Virus record (IMG/VR): IMGVR_UViG_3300030451_003000
Location: 1-45,075 of that record
Reading direction: 5' to 3' (one strand)
Length of the DNA stretch: 45,075 nt
From: a virus
Both the position numbers and the translations under genes were made by a program. Below, one piece after another: positions 13,234-23,600 of this stretch; position 1 is the first letter of the stretch; each line of letters begins with the position of its first letter. Below the pieces are notes generated by a model. It saw only the letters and a list, made by a program, of their open reading frames with translations, was not told where the DNA came from and searched no databases.

Positions 13234-13616
13234 AAAAGAAAAAGTTTGACGAGCTTTTTAAAGATATAATAGAAGAAGTCAAGTCTACTCGTGACGATGG
13301 TCAAAAAGAATATGCACATACAGAAGATGATGTATTTGCTAACTTTGAAAGAGTAGCTTCAAGCTTAGATATATCTAAAGAAAAAGCTTTAATGGTGTAT
13401 TTAATGAAACATATAGATGGCATTAATGCATATATAAAAGGTCATAAATCACAAAGAGAAGATGTTACAGGGAGGATAAAAGATGCAATTGTGTATCTTT
13501 GTCTTCTCTGGGGAATGGTTGATGACGATAAAGTGCAGCCTCATATGACTTCATTTAATCCTAAAACAGGTGAAGTTAAATATGTTGAACAATCTACGGG
13601 GGATGAAGTAGTATGA
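13230..13616 (+). CDS. All-alpha protein, possible MazG/DUF6378-like NTP pyrophosphohydrolase
   Basis: A 128-aa helical protein. TRDDGQKEYAHTEDDVFANF, LMVYLMKHIDGINAYIKG, QREDVTGRIKDAIVYLCLLW gives the Glu/Asp-rich helices and late E...D pattern of small all-alpha nucleotide pyrophosphohydrolases in phages. These trim dNTP pools. The exact metal-binding set (ExxE...ExxD) is not clearly complete, so the call is tentative. It starts with GTG overlapping the primase stop (GTGA) and ends with an ATGA overlap to the next gene, so translation is coupled. Confidence 0.45.
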   Translation: MKKKKFDELFKDIIEEVKSTRDDGQKEYAHTEDDVFANFERVASSLDISKEKALMVYLMKHIDGINAYIKGHKSQREDVTGRIKDAIVYLCLLWGMVDDDKVQPHMTSFNPKTGEVKYVEQSTGDEVV

Positions 13617-13846
13617 GTATAAACGAAAGAATAACACAGCATAGAGATGCTATGGATAGTATCTTTGAAAGATTAAGACTGCTTGAAGAAAAATCCCATC
13701 CTCCAGTTGATTGGGAAGAACAAATAAACGATTTTAAAGATGAAGTTCAAAAACGTATACTTGACTTTGACTTTAGATTAAATGAATTGGAGTTGCAACT
13801 TGAAGAGATCCAACAGCGTAAGAAACCCAGAAAGAAAAAGAGTTAA
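13613..13846 (+). CDS. 77-aa coiled-coil protein
   Basis: The protein is nearly all helix with heptad repeats (MDSIFERLRLLEEKSH, EVQKRILDFDFRLNELELQL) and a basic end (RKKPRKKKS). ATG and the previous TGA overlap (ATGA). It probably self-associates. No family is recognised. Its end overlaps the following zinc-finger frame. Confidence 0.55.
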   Translation: MSINERITQHRDAMDSIFERLRLLEEKSHPPVDWEEQINDFKDEVQKRILDFDFRLNELELQLEEIQQRKKPRKKKS

Positions 13847-14027
13847 CTTTACGTGCGATGATTGTGGTGGTGTATGGAAAAAGCCTGTGCCTTATTTTAT
13901 ACGCCATCATAATTTAGCAATAGAGGCTATAGTAGAGCCATACGAGTACGAAATATGTAAGAAGTGTGCAGTAAGAGAGTTTGGTTCTAAAAATAAAAAG
14001 AGAAAGGAGTTTTTTAATGAAGTCTAG
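13782..14027 (+). CDS. Zinc-finger protein, start uncertain
   Basis: The frame contains CDDCGGVW and CKKCAVREF, two CxxC pairs about 36 residues apart, with HH between them (IRHHNLAIEAI). This is a four-cysteine zinc-binding unit. The ATG at 13782 lies within the coiled-coil gene and lacks a good ribosome site. A TTG at 13800 with GGAG six bases upstream is an alternative. The C-terminus is basic and overlaps the next gene's ribosome site. It may bind nucleic acid. Confidence 0.5.
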   Translation: MNWSCNLKRSNSVRNPERKRVNFTCDDCGGVWKKPVPYFIRHHNLAIEAIVEPYEYEICKKCAVREFGSKNKKRKEFFNEV

Positions 14028-14337
14028 AGAAGAAATAATAAGCACATTAGAATCAGAGGTTGCAATATGTAATGATAAAAGTTATCCTATGGATGAAATG
14101 CAATGGGCAAATAATCAAGGATGGATAGAAGCATTAGAATATGTATTGGATGAAGAAAAAAAAGAGCCTAAAGATATAACAAGGATATTAGAAGGAGCAA
14201 ACAATGACACAATTACAAGGGCGATTAAAAGGCTTTCCGAAGAATGTGGTTTTGGACGAAAAGACCATGCTTTCGATCGCGAGGATGATAGCATATGTGA
14301 CGGCCTTCTCTACGGGCCAAACGAATGTACCACCTGA
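14017..14337 (+). CDS. Hypothetical protein with dual-coded C-terminus
   Basis: AGAAAGGAG precedes the ATG at 14017. Residues 1-47 (MKSREEIISTLESEVAICND, then MQWANNQGWIEALEYVLDEE) form a compact helical unit seen in short phage proteins. The remaining 59 residues, through 14337, overlap the next gene in another frame. That overlap is visibly more GC-rich than its surroundings. The C-terminal part may be real dual coding or the result of a lost stop. Confidence 0.5.
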   Translation: MKSREEIISTLESEVAICNDKSYPMDEMQWANNQGWIEALEYVLDEEKKEPKDITRILEGANNDTITRAIKRLSEECGFGRKDHAFDREDDSICDGLLYGPNECTT

Positions 14338-14437
14338 GATGAGTAAACAAGCCATAGAATTAGATGCCAGGTTGGTAGATGAATGGTTAATAAAGGGAGA
14401 AAATTATGTCTGCAAAAAGTGCGAAAGCAAAAGGTAG
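14204..14437 (+). CDS. 77-aa hypothetical protein
   Basis: GAAGGAGCAAACA precedes the ATG. The product begins MTQLQGRLKGFPKNVVLDEK, has a hydrophobic helix (MLSIARMIAYVTAF), and ends with a single CKKC pair. Its first 134 bases are shared with the end of the previous gene, and its last 32 with the start of the nuclease gene. The function is unknown. Confidence 0.55.
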   Translation: MTQLQGRLKGFPKNVVLDEKTMLSIARMIAYVTAFSTGQTNVPPEMSKQAIELDARLVDEWLIKGENYVCKKCESKR

Positions 14438-14741
14438 AAGACTTCAAAACTTAACAAGAGATAAATTAAGAGAAGCGTTTCCTTCACTAGAAGAAGACGA
14501 TATTAAATCACAAACTATGGGCATGCCTGGGGAAGATATAGTTCTATCTCCAGCTGCTCGTAAGTCAATAGAATACAGCTTTGAATGCAAGAATAAAGAG
14601 AGATTAGACCTGTGGAAATCTTTAGAACAAGCCGAAGAAAATAGTGCCGATAGAGAGCCTGTTTTGGTAATAAAACGTAATCGCAGTAAGGTCTATGCTG
14701 TAATTGAATTTGATAAATTTATTGATTTAATAAAGGAATAA
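14406..14741 (+). CDS. PD-(D/E)xK nuclease, resolvase-like
   Basis: A 111-aa protein. GEDIVLSPAARKSIEYSFEC followed by KNK gives Asp44, Glu60 and Lys62, the D...ExK core of restriction-like nucleases; RLDLWKSLEQAEENS and VLVIKRNRSKVYAVI complete the small fold. Such proteins in phages are often annotated as Holliday junction or VRR-type nucleases and fit beside ERF and primase-helicase genes. The exact branch cannot be told. AAAGGGAGAAAATT precedes the ATG. Confidence 0.7.
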   Translation: MSAKSAKAKGRRLQNLTRDKLREAFPSLEEDDIKSQTMGMPGEDIVLSPAARKSIEYSFECKNKERLDLWKSLEQAEENSADREPVLVIKRNRSKVYAVIEFDKFIDLIKE

Positions 14742-14742
14742 A

Positions 14743-14940
14743 ATGGAAGTTAATTATATTCTAGGGAATGACTTCGTAGGAATCAGATCTGTTAAAAGTG
14801 AAGAGTCAGATACTATTACTTACAGCATAACATTGTTAATACTAAGGCTAGAAATATCTTCAGGCCTTTCTCGTTTCTATAATGAGCTAACTTTTTCAGT
14901 ATTACCTATGTTTAGCGTAAGTATTACCCTCCCCGGATAG
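14743..14940 (+). CDS. Last rightward ORF, doubtful
   Basis: AAAGGAATAAA lies before the ATG, one base after the nuclease stop. The 65-aa product (MEVNYILGNDFVGIRSVKSE, then Ser/Leu-rich) resembles no family, and its end runs into the 3' end of the convergent virion gene. An imperfect hairpin (AAGGC near 14843, GCCTT near 14865) and two copies of AGTATTACC (14898 and 14918) suggest that this is a transcription-end zone for converging units. Only the N-terminal part may be real. Confidence 0.35.
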   Translation: MEVNYILGNDFVGIRSVKSEESDTITYSITLLILRLEISSGLSRFYNELTFSVLPMFSVSITLPG

Positions 14941-17650
14941 AACGAAGATCACGGGCAAGTTTAAGTAAGTCCTCATTCTTGCCCTTTTTCTTTCTTTTCT
15001 TTCTTTTTAGGCCTATTTTTTCTCGTTGCTTTTTAGTCCAAGACCTAGGATACACACCAAATTCATGCATTAACAATGTAGATACACCTCCTCCATTTAC
15101 TACTACATCTGGTATTATTCTATGTGTCCATTTAAAAAGCTCTGTAGGCATTAGTCTTTTCATAACAGCTTCCATTTTATCATCACCTTTTAATTTATAG
15201 TAGTCTTGATAACCTAATATCATTTTAGCCCACTCTTCATCTGGAAGACTATATATGCCACTTACATTTGCAGCAAACATAATGTCTTGAACAAAAGGAC
15301 CAGTTATTTCTTGTATAAGACCTCTATTAAATTCTTTTTGCTTTTTGTCTAAGTCTTCATCAAAGTATTCTGATAATGCTACAACTCTATTTAAAGTATC
15401 GTTTTCTAATAAAAACTTTAAGTCACTGTTAAAAGCTAATGATAAAGCATGAACCAAAGTACTTACGCCTGCAAATGCTAAAACATTTTTAGAGTCTTGA
15501 TTGTAAAGTTTTTCTATCATTGTATCGCCAGCAGCCATCATTTGTTTTGACCGCTTTAATGCTCTAAATTGTGATGTAGCAAACTCCATAGGGTAATGTA
15601 AAAACTGTCCAAATACAGATCCTAATGATGTTGTTGCTCCTAACGCTTTACCTTCACTTCCATCTTTATCAAAAGCTGTACCTTTTCCTGTAGCTATACC
15701 ACTTATAATAGGAGCTTTATGATGTATTGAATATTCAAATGCCCAGTTTTCTATCATCTTTAGACCAGCCATAGTAGCCATTTTTCTAGCTTTTTGTTCT
15801 TGTTTAGCCATAGTCTTATCATTAATAATACCATCAGCATTTGGTCTTCTCATAAAGTTTTGATTGCTAATCATGCTATCATATGTTAATGCAAATGCAT
15901 GTGTAAACATATGTTTTCTTAATGCATTCTCACCCCATCTATGGAATGTCAATACTTTATTAAGGCTGGCTTGCATTGCTTTATCCATTACTGTCCAATA
16001 ACCAGGTTCTTTTTGAACCTCAACAACAGTAGATCCATCCTCTAATACTTTTAACCTTAGGTCGCTAGTTCTTACTCCTCCTGTAGGCAATAACCCCTCA
16101 CCAATTGCCGCTCCACCCTCTTCTTTAAACTCAAATCCTTGCTCTTGTATAACTTCATTAATTACATCTTTTAAGTTTGTACTATCTAACAATCTTTTAG
16201 CTTTAGCTCTACCATTTTGAACTAAACTAGCGTAATAATATCCACCACCTAAAAAGTTTCTTGTTGCTCCAGCTATACCAAATGCCATAGACTTAAATGT
16301 TTCTATGCCTGTTATCATTCTTGTAAACTTATTGATCTGTGCGTCAGATTGATTTGCACCCATAGTAGTTCTTTCATACTGCATTTGCAAGTATTTACGC
16401 ATCTGCCTTATAAACTGTGTATTATTTTCTTTACCTAAGTTTTTTAGTGCATTCATATAGTCTACTTTAACTTTTGCATCTCTGTTAAATACAACTACAT
16501 CATTAGCATATTGCTCTAATACATATATAGGGTCTCTAGAAAAAAATCTTTTTATAGTTTCTACTCTAGACCTAGCTTCTCTAGGTAAAGATAAATCTAT
16601 ATTTAACGCTCCATCTGGTCCACCAATTTGCTCTAATGCTTGATAGGCTGTTTCATCTACTGAGTTACTTAATTTGCCCATTTGATTTTTAATTCTTACA
16701 ACCTGATCTAATCCTATATGAGGCATATAGCCGCCTTGTTCTATACCTTCTATAATCCTTGCTTTTGCAGCATCAACTTCTTTTAAAAAATTATATAATC
16801 TTGGGTTTTGACTTCTTGATGCGGATATATGTGATTCAGAATCCTGATTAGTAAATCTAAGTAATGCTGCTCTTTTTACACTATCTAAGCCATCTGTTAA
16901 TACTTTACCTAATCCTGTAATTTTGCCGTTTCTATCTACTCTACCTAAAAGCTCTCTAGTATTTCTTACTGCATTTAAAATATGTCCTGAATACTTTTTT
17001 AATGTTTCTGGTTTATTTAGCTCTGAGTATGGCAGTTCTAATGCTTCTGTATAATCCTTTATAACCTTACCATCATTAGAGTTAATGAGTTCTTCTATTT
17101 GCTTGTAATAATCATTTTTAATCTGCTGATCAGTAGTTTCTGCATACTTTGCTTCTAAGTCTCTTAGGCTTTTAATAACAGGATTTGTTAGCATACCTAC
17201 ATTTACGCCTGATGCTATAAATGCATGCTTTAATTCTTCAGATACTAATTTTTTTTGTTTTGCAAAAAACTCTCTAGACGTTCTTTCATAGTTCATAGCA
17301 GAGTTTAATTGATCTAAAAACTTTCTTGACGATGGTAGTCTATTATGTATAGCATCTGGAACAAGTGTTATCATTTCAACATCTGATATAGTACCAGATT
17401 TAATTCTACTGCTTAAATCTTTTAGCTCACGAACAATTACTTTAGTTTCTTGCTTAGTTAAGTGTATGTCTTCATCATAAAGTTTTCCAAATCTTTCAAA
17501 TACTAAAGCTTCCATTTGTACTTTAGCAATTTGATTGCCTTCAACAAACTTTCCAAACTGATCTGTTAGTATCTTATTTGTATTCCAAGAATCTTCAATC
17601 GTTTTTTGATTGTCTAGATGTTCACTTTTAGAAACTGCACAATTAGTCAT
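14924..17650 (-). CDS. Large internal virion (ejection-type) protein, 908 aa
   Basis: The protein is mostly helical. Hydrophobic stretches lie at about residues 460-480 (FKSMAFGIAGATRNFLGGGY) and 745-765 (VLAFAGVSTLVHALSLAF), separated by long amphipathic regions, and the tail is very basic (GLKRKKRKKKGKNED). The conserved-looking central part (YMPHIG..., YANDVVVFNRDAKV) resembles sections of large polyvalent phage proteins carried in the capsid and delivered with DNA. It is the last gene of the leftward virion operon and starts 9 bases after the 2988-aa gene, with TAAGGAGAG before its ATG. Confidence 0.65.
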   Translation of the reverse strand: MTNCAVSKSEHLDNQKTIEDSWNTNKILTDQFGKFVEGNQIAKVQMEALVFERFGKLYDEDIHLTKQETKVIVRELKDLSSRIKSGTISDVEMITLVPDAIHNRLPSSRKFLDQLNSAMNYERTSREFFAKQKKLVSEELKHAFIASGVNVGMLTNPVIKSLRDLEAKYAETTDQQIKNDYYKQIEELINSNDGKVIKDYTEALELPYSELNKPETLKKYSGHILNAVRNTRELLGRVDRNGKITGLGKVLTDGLDSVKRAALLRFTNQDSESHISASRSQNPRLYNFLKEVDAAKARIIEGIEQGGYMPHIGLDQVVRIKNQMGKLSNSVDETAYQALEQIGGPDGALNIDLSLPREARSRVETIKRFFSRDPIYVLEQYANDVVVFNRDAKVKVDYMNALKNLGKENNTQFIRQMRKYLQMQYERTTMGANQSDAQINKFTRMITGIETFKSMAFGIAGATRNFLGGGYYYASLVQNGRAKAKRLLDSTNLKDVINEVIQEQGFEFKEEGGAAIGEGLLPTGGVRTSDLRLKVLEDGSTVVEVQKEPGYWTVMDKAMQASLNKVLTFHRWGENALRKHMFTHAFALTYDSMISNQNFMRRPNADGIINDKTMAKQEQKARKMATMAGLKMIENWAFEYSIHHKAPIISGIATGKGTAFDKDGSEGKALGATTSLGSVFGQFLHYPMEFATSQFRALKRSKQMMAAGDTMIEKLYNQDSKNVLAFAGVSTLVHALSLAFNSDLKFLLENDTLNRVVALSEYFDEDLDKKQKEFNRGLIQEITGPFVQDIMFAANVSGIYSLPDEEWAKMILGYQDYYKLKGDDKMEAVMKRLMPTELFKWTHRIIPDVVVNGGGVSTLLMHEFGVYPRSWTKKQREKIGLKRKKRKKKGKNEDLLKLARDLRSIRGG

Positions 17651-17659
17651 TAACTCTCC

Positions 17660-20600
17660 TTATGGACACCAATAAACTTCTTTGTTTTTATTAGCGGTAC
17701 TTGTTATTGGTTCGTATTTCTGCATTTTAGAAGACATATTCATACCTTCGCCACTATATAAATTTACATAAGAACCTCTTCTAGTCCTAACTATACCTTG
17801 TGATCTGATTAGATCGGCTATAGGACCACGAACAAGGTTAAATTTATCAGATAAAAGATTACTTACAAAGCTAGATCTTTCACCATATTTATAAAATTGA
17901 TTATCCCAATCATTACTATGAAGCATGTCAGCTCTGTTTAGTAAGTCAGCATCTTTAGGACTAACACCTTCATGCAAACTAGCATAATAATCAGAATGCA
18001 TTTGTATTCTATCTGCAAGTAAATCTACAAACCCATTGTCTGTAACCCATTTTAATACTGCTTTTTGTAGTCTTTTGTTTACTTTAAATGCTGGTAACAA
18101 GCTAGCACCTTCTCCTTTAACTACACTTCTTGGTATACCTTCTGGAGCTAATAATTGCAATGCTATATTTGTTACCATTTTTTCATCAAAAGATTTTGTG
18201 TCTTTGTCTTGTCCCCACTTTCTAAACACTTCACTTAAAAGGTTTTGCTCTTCTAATCCAGCTTCCATCCATATTTCTTTAGCAAAAACAGCAGAGTCTT
18301 TAGCTTGGTCTCTTCTCATTCTAAAGCTATAATCTATTTTTTCCATTACAGTTTTTATATCTTCAACAAACTGAGGATGATTTTCTGGAGCCATATAGTT
18401 ATCCCAGTGTATATCTCTAGTAGTTAAATGCCAAGCATAAGCATTCTTTACATCTTTTGCTTCCATATTCTTAGCAAATAAAGGGTTTTCTAATATAATG
18501 TATGTATGACCACCTTCTAGATTTTGAGAGGCATTAGCGTTAACATTAGCATAAAATTGTAAACCGCCAGGTTTACCATACTCTAAGCTCTTAATAAAAC
18601 TTTCATCTATCTTGTCTGCAAACTTATTAACTCGATATATAACAACATCTCTTTTGCTTCTGTTTTTATAGAACCGATTTCTTCTAGCTTTAATTGGAGC
18701 ATTTCTTTGGCCAATTTCTTCTATTTTTTGACCTAGCTGATTCATTGATGCTTTTTGTATTGCATTCATGGCTATAACAACACTAGCTAATTCATTCTGC
18801 AAAGACTCTATTTTTGTATTGCTTTTGTTTCTATTCATGCTCTTATTATACTCAAGGTTTTGCACTACTTCTCTATGTCTGTTGTTTAAATAAGTATAAG
18901 CTACACCTCTATTCTCATGAGCTCTTATGTCTTTACCTAATATATTTTTTAATCCGTACTCAACTTTTCCTTCTTCTATAGATCTATATAAGCTTTCTTC
19001 GCCTTCACCTAAAAATCTAAGCATTGTTATGCTATCAATTAAATTCCTTGTATCACCTACTATATCAGATTTTAATCCAGAGCTAGATATATTTTTTTCA
19101 GCAAATGTTTGCTTAGAGTTAAATGAGTCAAGTATTTTACCTGAAGCAAATTTATTCATTAGCTCACTTGTTGTTCCTTTATCAAATTCAAAAACTTTGT
19201 CAATCACATTTTCTTTTGACCAAAATTTTCCTGCTCTAATATCATTAATTATCTTTTCAACTATGCCTTTTGCATGTAAACCATATCTAGTATCTTTTTT
19301 GTCAGCCCCTCCAAAGAATAATTTTGTCAGTGACTCTATTTCACTGGTCATTCCTCTTCTTTGGTATTGCTTAAATAAAGACATAAAGATATGTTTATTA
19401 CCATTAGATCCTAGTAAGTTGCTCATGTCTCTATAGTGTCTGTTTATATCCCATGGAGTTAGTGATCTTTGTACTCCATTTTCATATATATCGTTAAATA
19501 AACTTTGAGCTCTTCGCATTTTAGTAATAACTGCTGTAATAACATCTTGCTGAACAGATCTATCTAATGTTGTTTTTGCATCTATCGTAAATACAGGCTT
19601 ATAAGGTTTCTTAGTATCGCTAGTATAATGCTCTGGAATTTGATTTTCTTTTGCTAAATCATTTACTTCACCAAACAATACAAACTTTTCTACGCTATTT
19701 AAGTCATCAAAAAGCTTTGCAGTACCACCAAAAGGATCTACATTTGTTTGTACAACATTACCATTTCTTTCTATAAACTGAGCTACATTGTTTATATTTT
19801 CTCTGCTAGGAACATAATTCATTTTTTCAGATCCCAATGCAGTAAATTTAAAACCTATATTTGATAAAGAAGTTAAAGGTTGGCTAATACCTACAAAGGT
19901 ACCTATTGCCATTTTTTGACTCTGTCTTCTTGCTACATACTCACTTAATCCGTCTCCAGTAGAGCTACCAAAATCTGATGCACTAGTTGTATTGCCTTGC
20001 AAAAATGGATCTACAGGCACAGGATTTCTATCGTACTTTTTATAATCTATTACTATACCACCCATTTCATATGCTTGTCTTGTGTATGACATAGGCAAAT
20101 TGCTATAAGTATATATATGGTCCATATCAAAATCTCTTTGATGTGTAACAGCAACTTCGTAGTCATTAGTAACAACATGGTTACTGTAATCTGGGTTTAA
20201 TATATGCTCAACTCTATTTGCAGCAACATCTAAAGACTTTCTAGGTATAGCAACAGTATTAACCATTTGCCCTAAATTTAACTTCTTAACAGCCTTCATT
20301 ATTCTATCGCTAAATATTCTTTCACCATTAATAAATCCTTCTTGGAGCAGATTAAAGACATCATTATTTGTAGATATCTTACCATTCTCAATTAAGGTTT
20401 TAATTTCTTTATATATAAAGTCAAGCTCTTTTGGTTTATTAAATGTTCTAGTTTTAGTTTCACCTTTTAGTCTTGGGTTTTTTACATTGTTTTGACTAGT
20501 AATAACATCATATGGATTTATAATATCTGGTCGACCTTTTTCATCAAACCCTATAATATGATCTATACCAGAAATTTTTGCTACTAATCTAACATTTTTA

Positions 20601-23600
20601 ATGTTATTAACTTCCTTTAGACCCCAGTCATAACTTTGAGCTATTCCACCTAATTGAGTTTGTATTCTTATATTATTAATCCTAGTATCAATACCATCAA
20701 TTTCAGGTAATTCAGATTCCATTCTTCTAAATATAGGCCCAGATAAAGCATCTTTGTTTTCTCCATGCCATATAAAATTAAGGTCTTCAGCTATTAAATA
20801 AGAAGAGGTTCCACCATTTTTGTCTTGTGGCCTTCTAATCATATTCATTGCTTGAGTCATAAAGGCTCTATTTATAACATCTTTTATTATAGGATTATCA
20901 GTACGCATACCTACGTTTAATAACCCTTCTGCCATACTTTGAGTTTCCGACAATATGCTAACACCTTCTGTAGTGTTTTTATATTCACTTAATCCTCTTG
21001 CAATTTCAATCTTTGCATTATCTAACTGCTGCTTAGAGTAGTAAGAAATTTCACCTAGTATATAATCTAGCTGCTGATATTCCATTAAATCTAATGCTGC
21101 TCTTGGGTTAGCAAAATTATTTAAAGAATGCATTACACTTACGCCTCTATCTGGATGATTATTTGAACCAATAGATAAAGCATTAATAGGCAGGCTAATA
21201 ACATTTTTACCACTAGACATATCTAGGGATCTTAATTCACCTTCCCAGTTAGACTTGTCTTTAAATTTTAAAAAGTCAAGTTTATTACCTGCATTATCAA
21301 CACCCATAAACATTTTAGCAGCACTCTGAGTAGTTAATATATTTAATCCTTTTGATTTAAGAAGTTCAGCCTTTCTTGGACTATACACTAACCATGTCTT
21401 CATAGCCACTAGATTGCCTGTTCCTGGATCTTTATAGTATCCAATAGGTTTCCATCCATTAATCTTAGAAGGATCAAATTCTTGCCCAATTCTTGCAGAT
21501 AAAACCATTGCTAAATCTTCATCTATAAATGTTGCAGCATTAAATGTAGATGCATCTAAACTTTGCATATAGTTTTCATCGCCATCTCTTAGTTCTTGCA
21601 ACTCTTTTAATTGCTCTTCTAAGTCTTGCTTAGCTAATGGGTCAGTTTCTGCTTTAATTCTATCTTGTAGCTCTTTATCCCTTGCTGTAGAAACAGTCCA
21701 TGTTGGATCGTTATCAATTTCATCTCCAATTGCAGCAGTCTTTAATCCATTGTCTAGTATGTTTTTACTTGCTGCATATAATCTAGCATTATAGTCTGCA
21801 TCTCCAGGTCCATTATTGTTATCTGCTTGTCTAGATATATAATCTAATACATTCTCGGAAAATGGATGCATGTTACCACCTTCATACAGCTTAAGTCTCT
21901 TATAAAACTTGTCATCAAAAGCTTCTCTTGCTGTTCTATTTGTCATTAAGTCGTTTGTAAATCTATTTTCATAAACATTAGGCAATGCAGTATCCCAATA
22001 TAAACTTCTAAGCTTTAATACTACACTTTTAGAACTTGTCCCTTCAGAGTTTGCTAATGTTTCCATAGAGTCTCGCCAGTTATTTAGCTTAATTTGCTCT
22101 AACCTAACATCTTTTTCACTCATTTTATTTATTTTTTCTTGCCAAACTTGCTCTTTACCAGCTCTCCATGTATTAAACCAATCATTAAGTTTTTGAATGT
22201 TATGTGGAGTTTTTTCAAATAAGAATGAATTACCTTCTGAAACCATAATGCTAACTGAATTAGAAGGATTTGGAACGTCTGTAAAATCAACAATAAAATC
22301 TGAAGCATCAATTTTATCACCACTAGCAACATCTTTTTGCATATCTTTAGTTGCAGATACCCTTGCTAGCAATGGACGATCAGAAGCTAGTCTTTCATTT
22401 AATTCGATTTGTGCTATATGTTTAGACTGTCCATTATCAACAGCAGTTGTTTCTAGTTCAAACAGTTTTAAGATACCAAACGATGCAGCTTCTCTTCTAA
22501 AGTCTGATCTTGGACCCCTAATAGTAGGACGAGCAAGATCGTATTCTATCATTCCTTCTGATACTTTACCTACAGGGACTAACTCTGTACCACTTAAATG
22601 ATCTACAATTAAAATCCAATCCTTTTGAAATGATGATGTAAGCTCTTGAAGTTTAGCCATGTTTTCTTTGTCAGCTAAAGAACCTACAGACTGGGTAATG
22701 TTTTCATCTATAATTTTATCTTTTAATGCATCTAATCTAGCTGTATCATTAGAGTCAAGAGCTAAGTTAACTTCATTTAAAATATATTGATCAATAGGCT
22801 CACCCATTTTACCAAGCATATTATACTTTTCAATATATGCACCCATCTGTCTTGTTGGAGATGTATAGCTATATCTTTCTATAAATTTAGAAAAGTTACT
22901 ATGCAAGTCATTATCAAATTCTACTTCTTTATTTAAAAGTTGTGTTTGAGATAATGATTTTTGAAATGATCTTATTACCATCTTAAAATCTTTAAAGCTT
23001 CTTGTTGTATTGTATTTATCAACAAGCTCTTCAAGACTTGTCTCGCTAGTTAATTCTATATCTAATTTCTTTGCTAGTTCTTTTCTTAAGCCTTGAAAGG
23101 TTTCGTAAGCTTGGACGCTACCTTTACCTTTGCTTTGATATATCATTTGAGTTATAAGGCCATTTAATTCATTGGCAGCATAGCTATCATTAGCCATTAA
23201 ATATCTAAATGCTTGACCGGGATCATACTGCCTTCCATCTGGGCCTTCAATAAACTCTTGAGAAAGTTGTTCAAAAGTTATCTGACCATCAACAATTTTC
23301 TGTATAGATTTTGTTAAGCCATTAAATATTCTCATGTCATTAGACTCAGTAGATACTTTATTTTTTAATGCTTGTAATGCAACTTCAATAGACTCAACCC
23401 CTGATGCACCATCTGTATCTGAAAAGTTTTTTAAAGATGTATTTAAATCTTCTACTAAACTGTTTACTATACTCCTGCTAAAATCCATTCTTCCATTTTC
23501 ATCTACTAGATTTAGTTTTTCTTTAACATTAGCCAATGGTCCATCTATTAGTTTTGCCATTTGCTTTGGTAAAGAGTTCCATATAATGTCAATAGACTGA

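Noticed and set aside
18927-19436. Long antisense frames inside the giant gene (for example 169 codons here)
   Set aside because: They lack ribosome sites and run opposite a single intact frame; they reflect AT-rich composition on the complementary strand.
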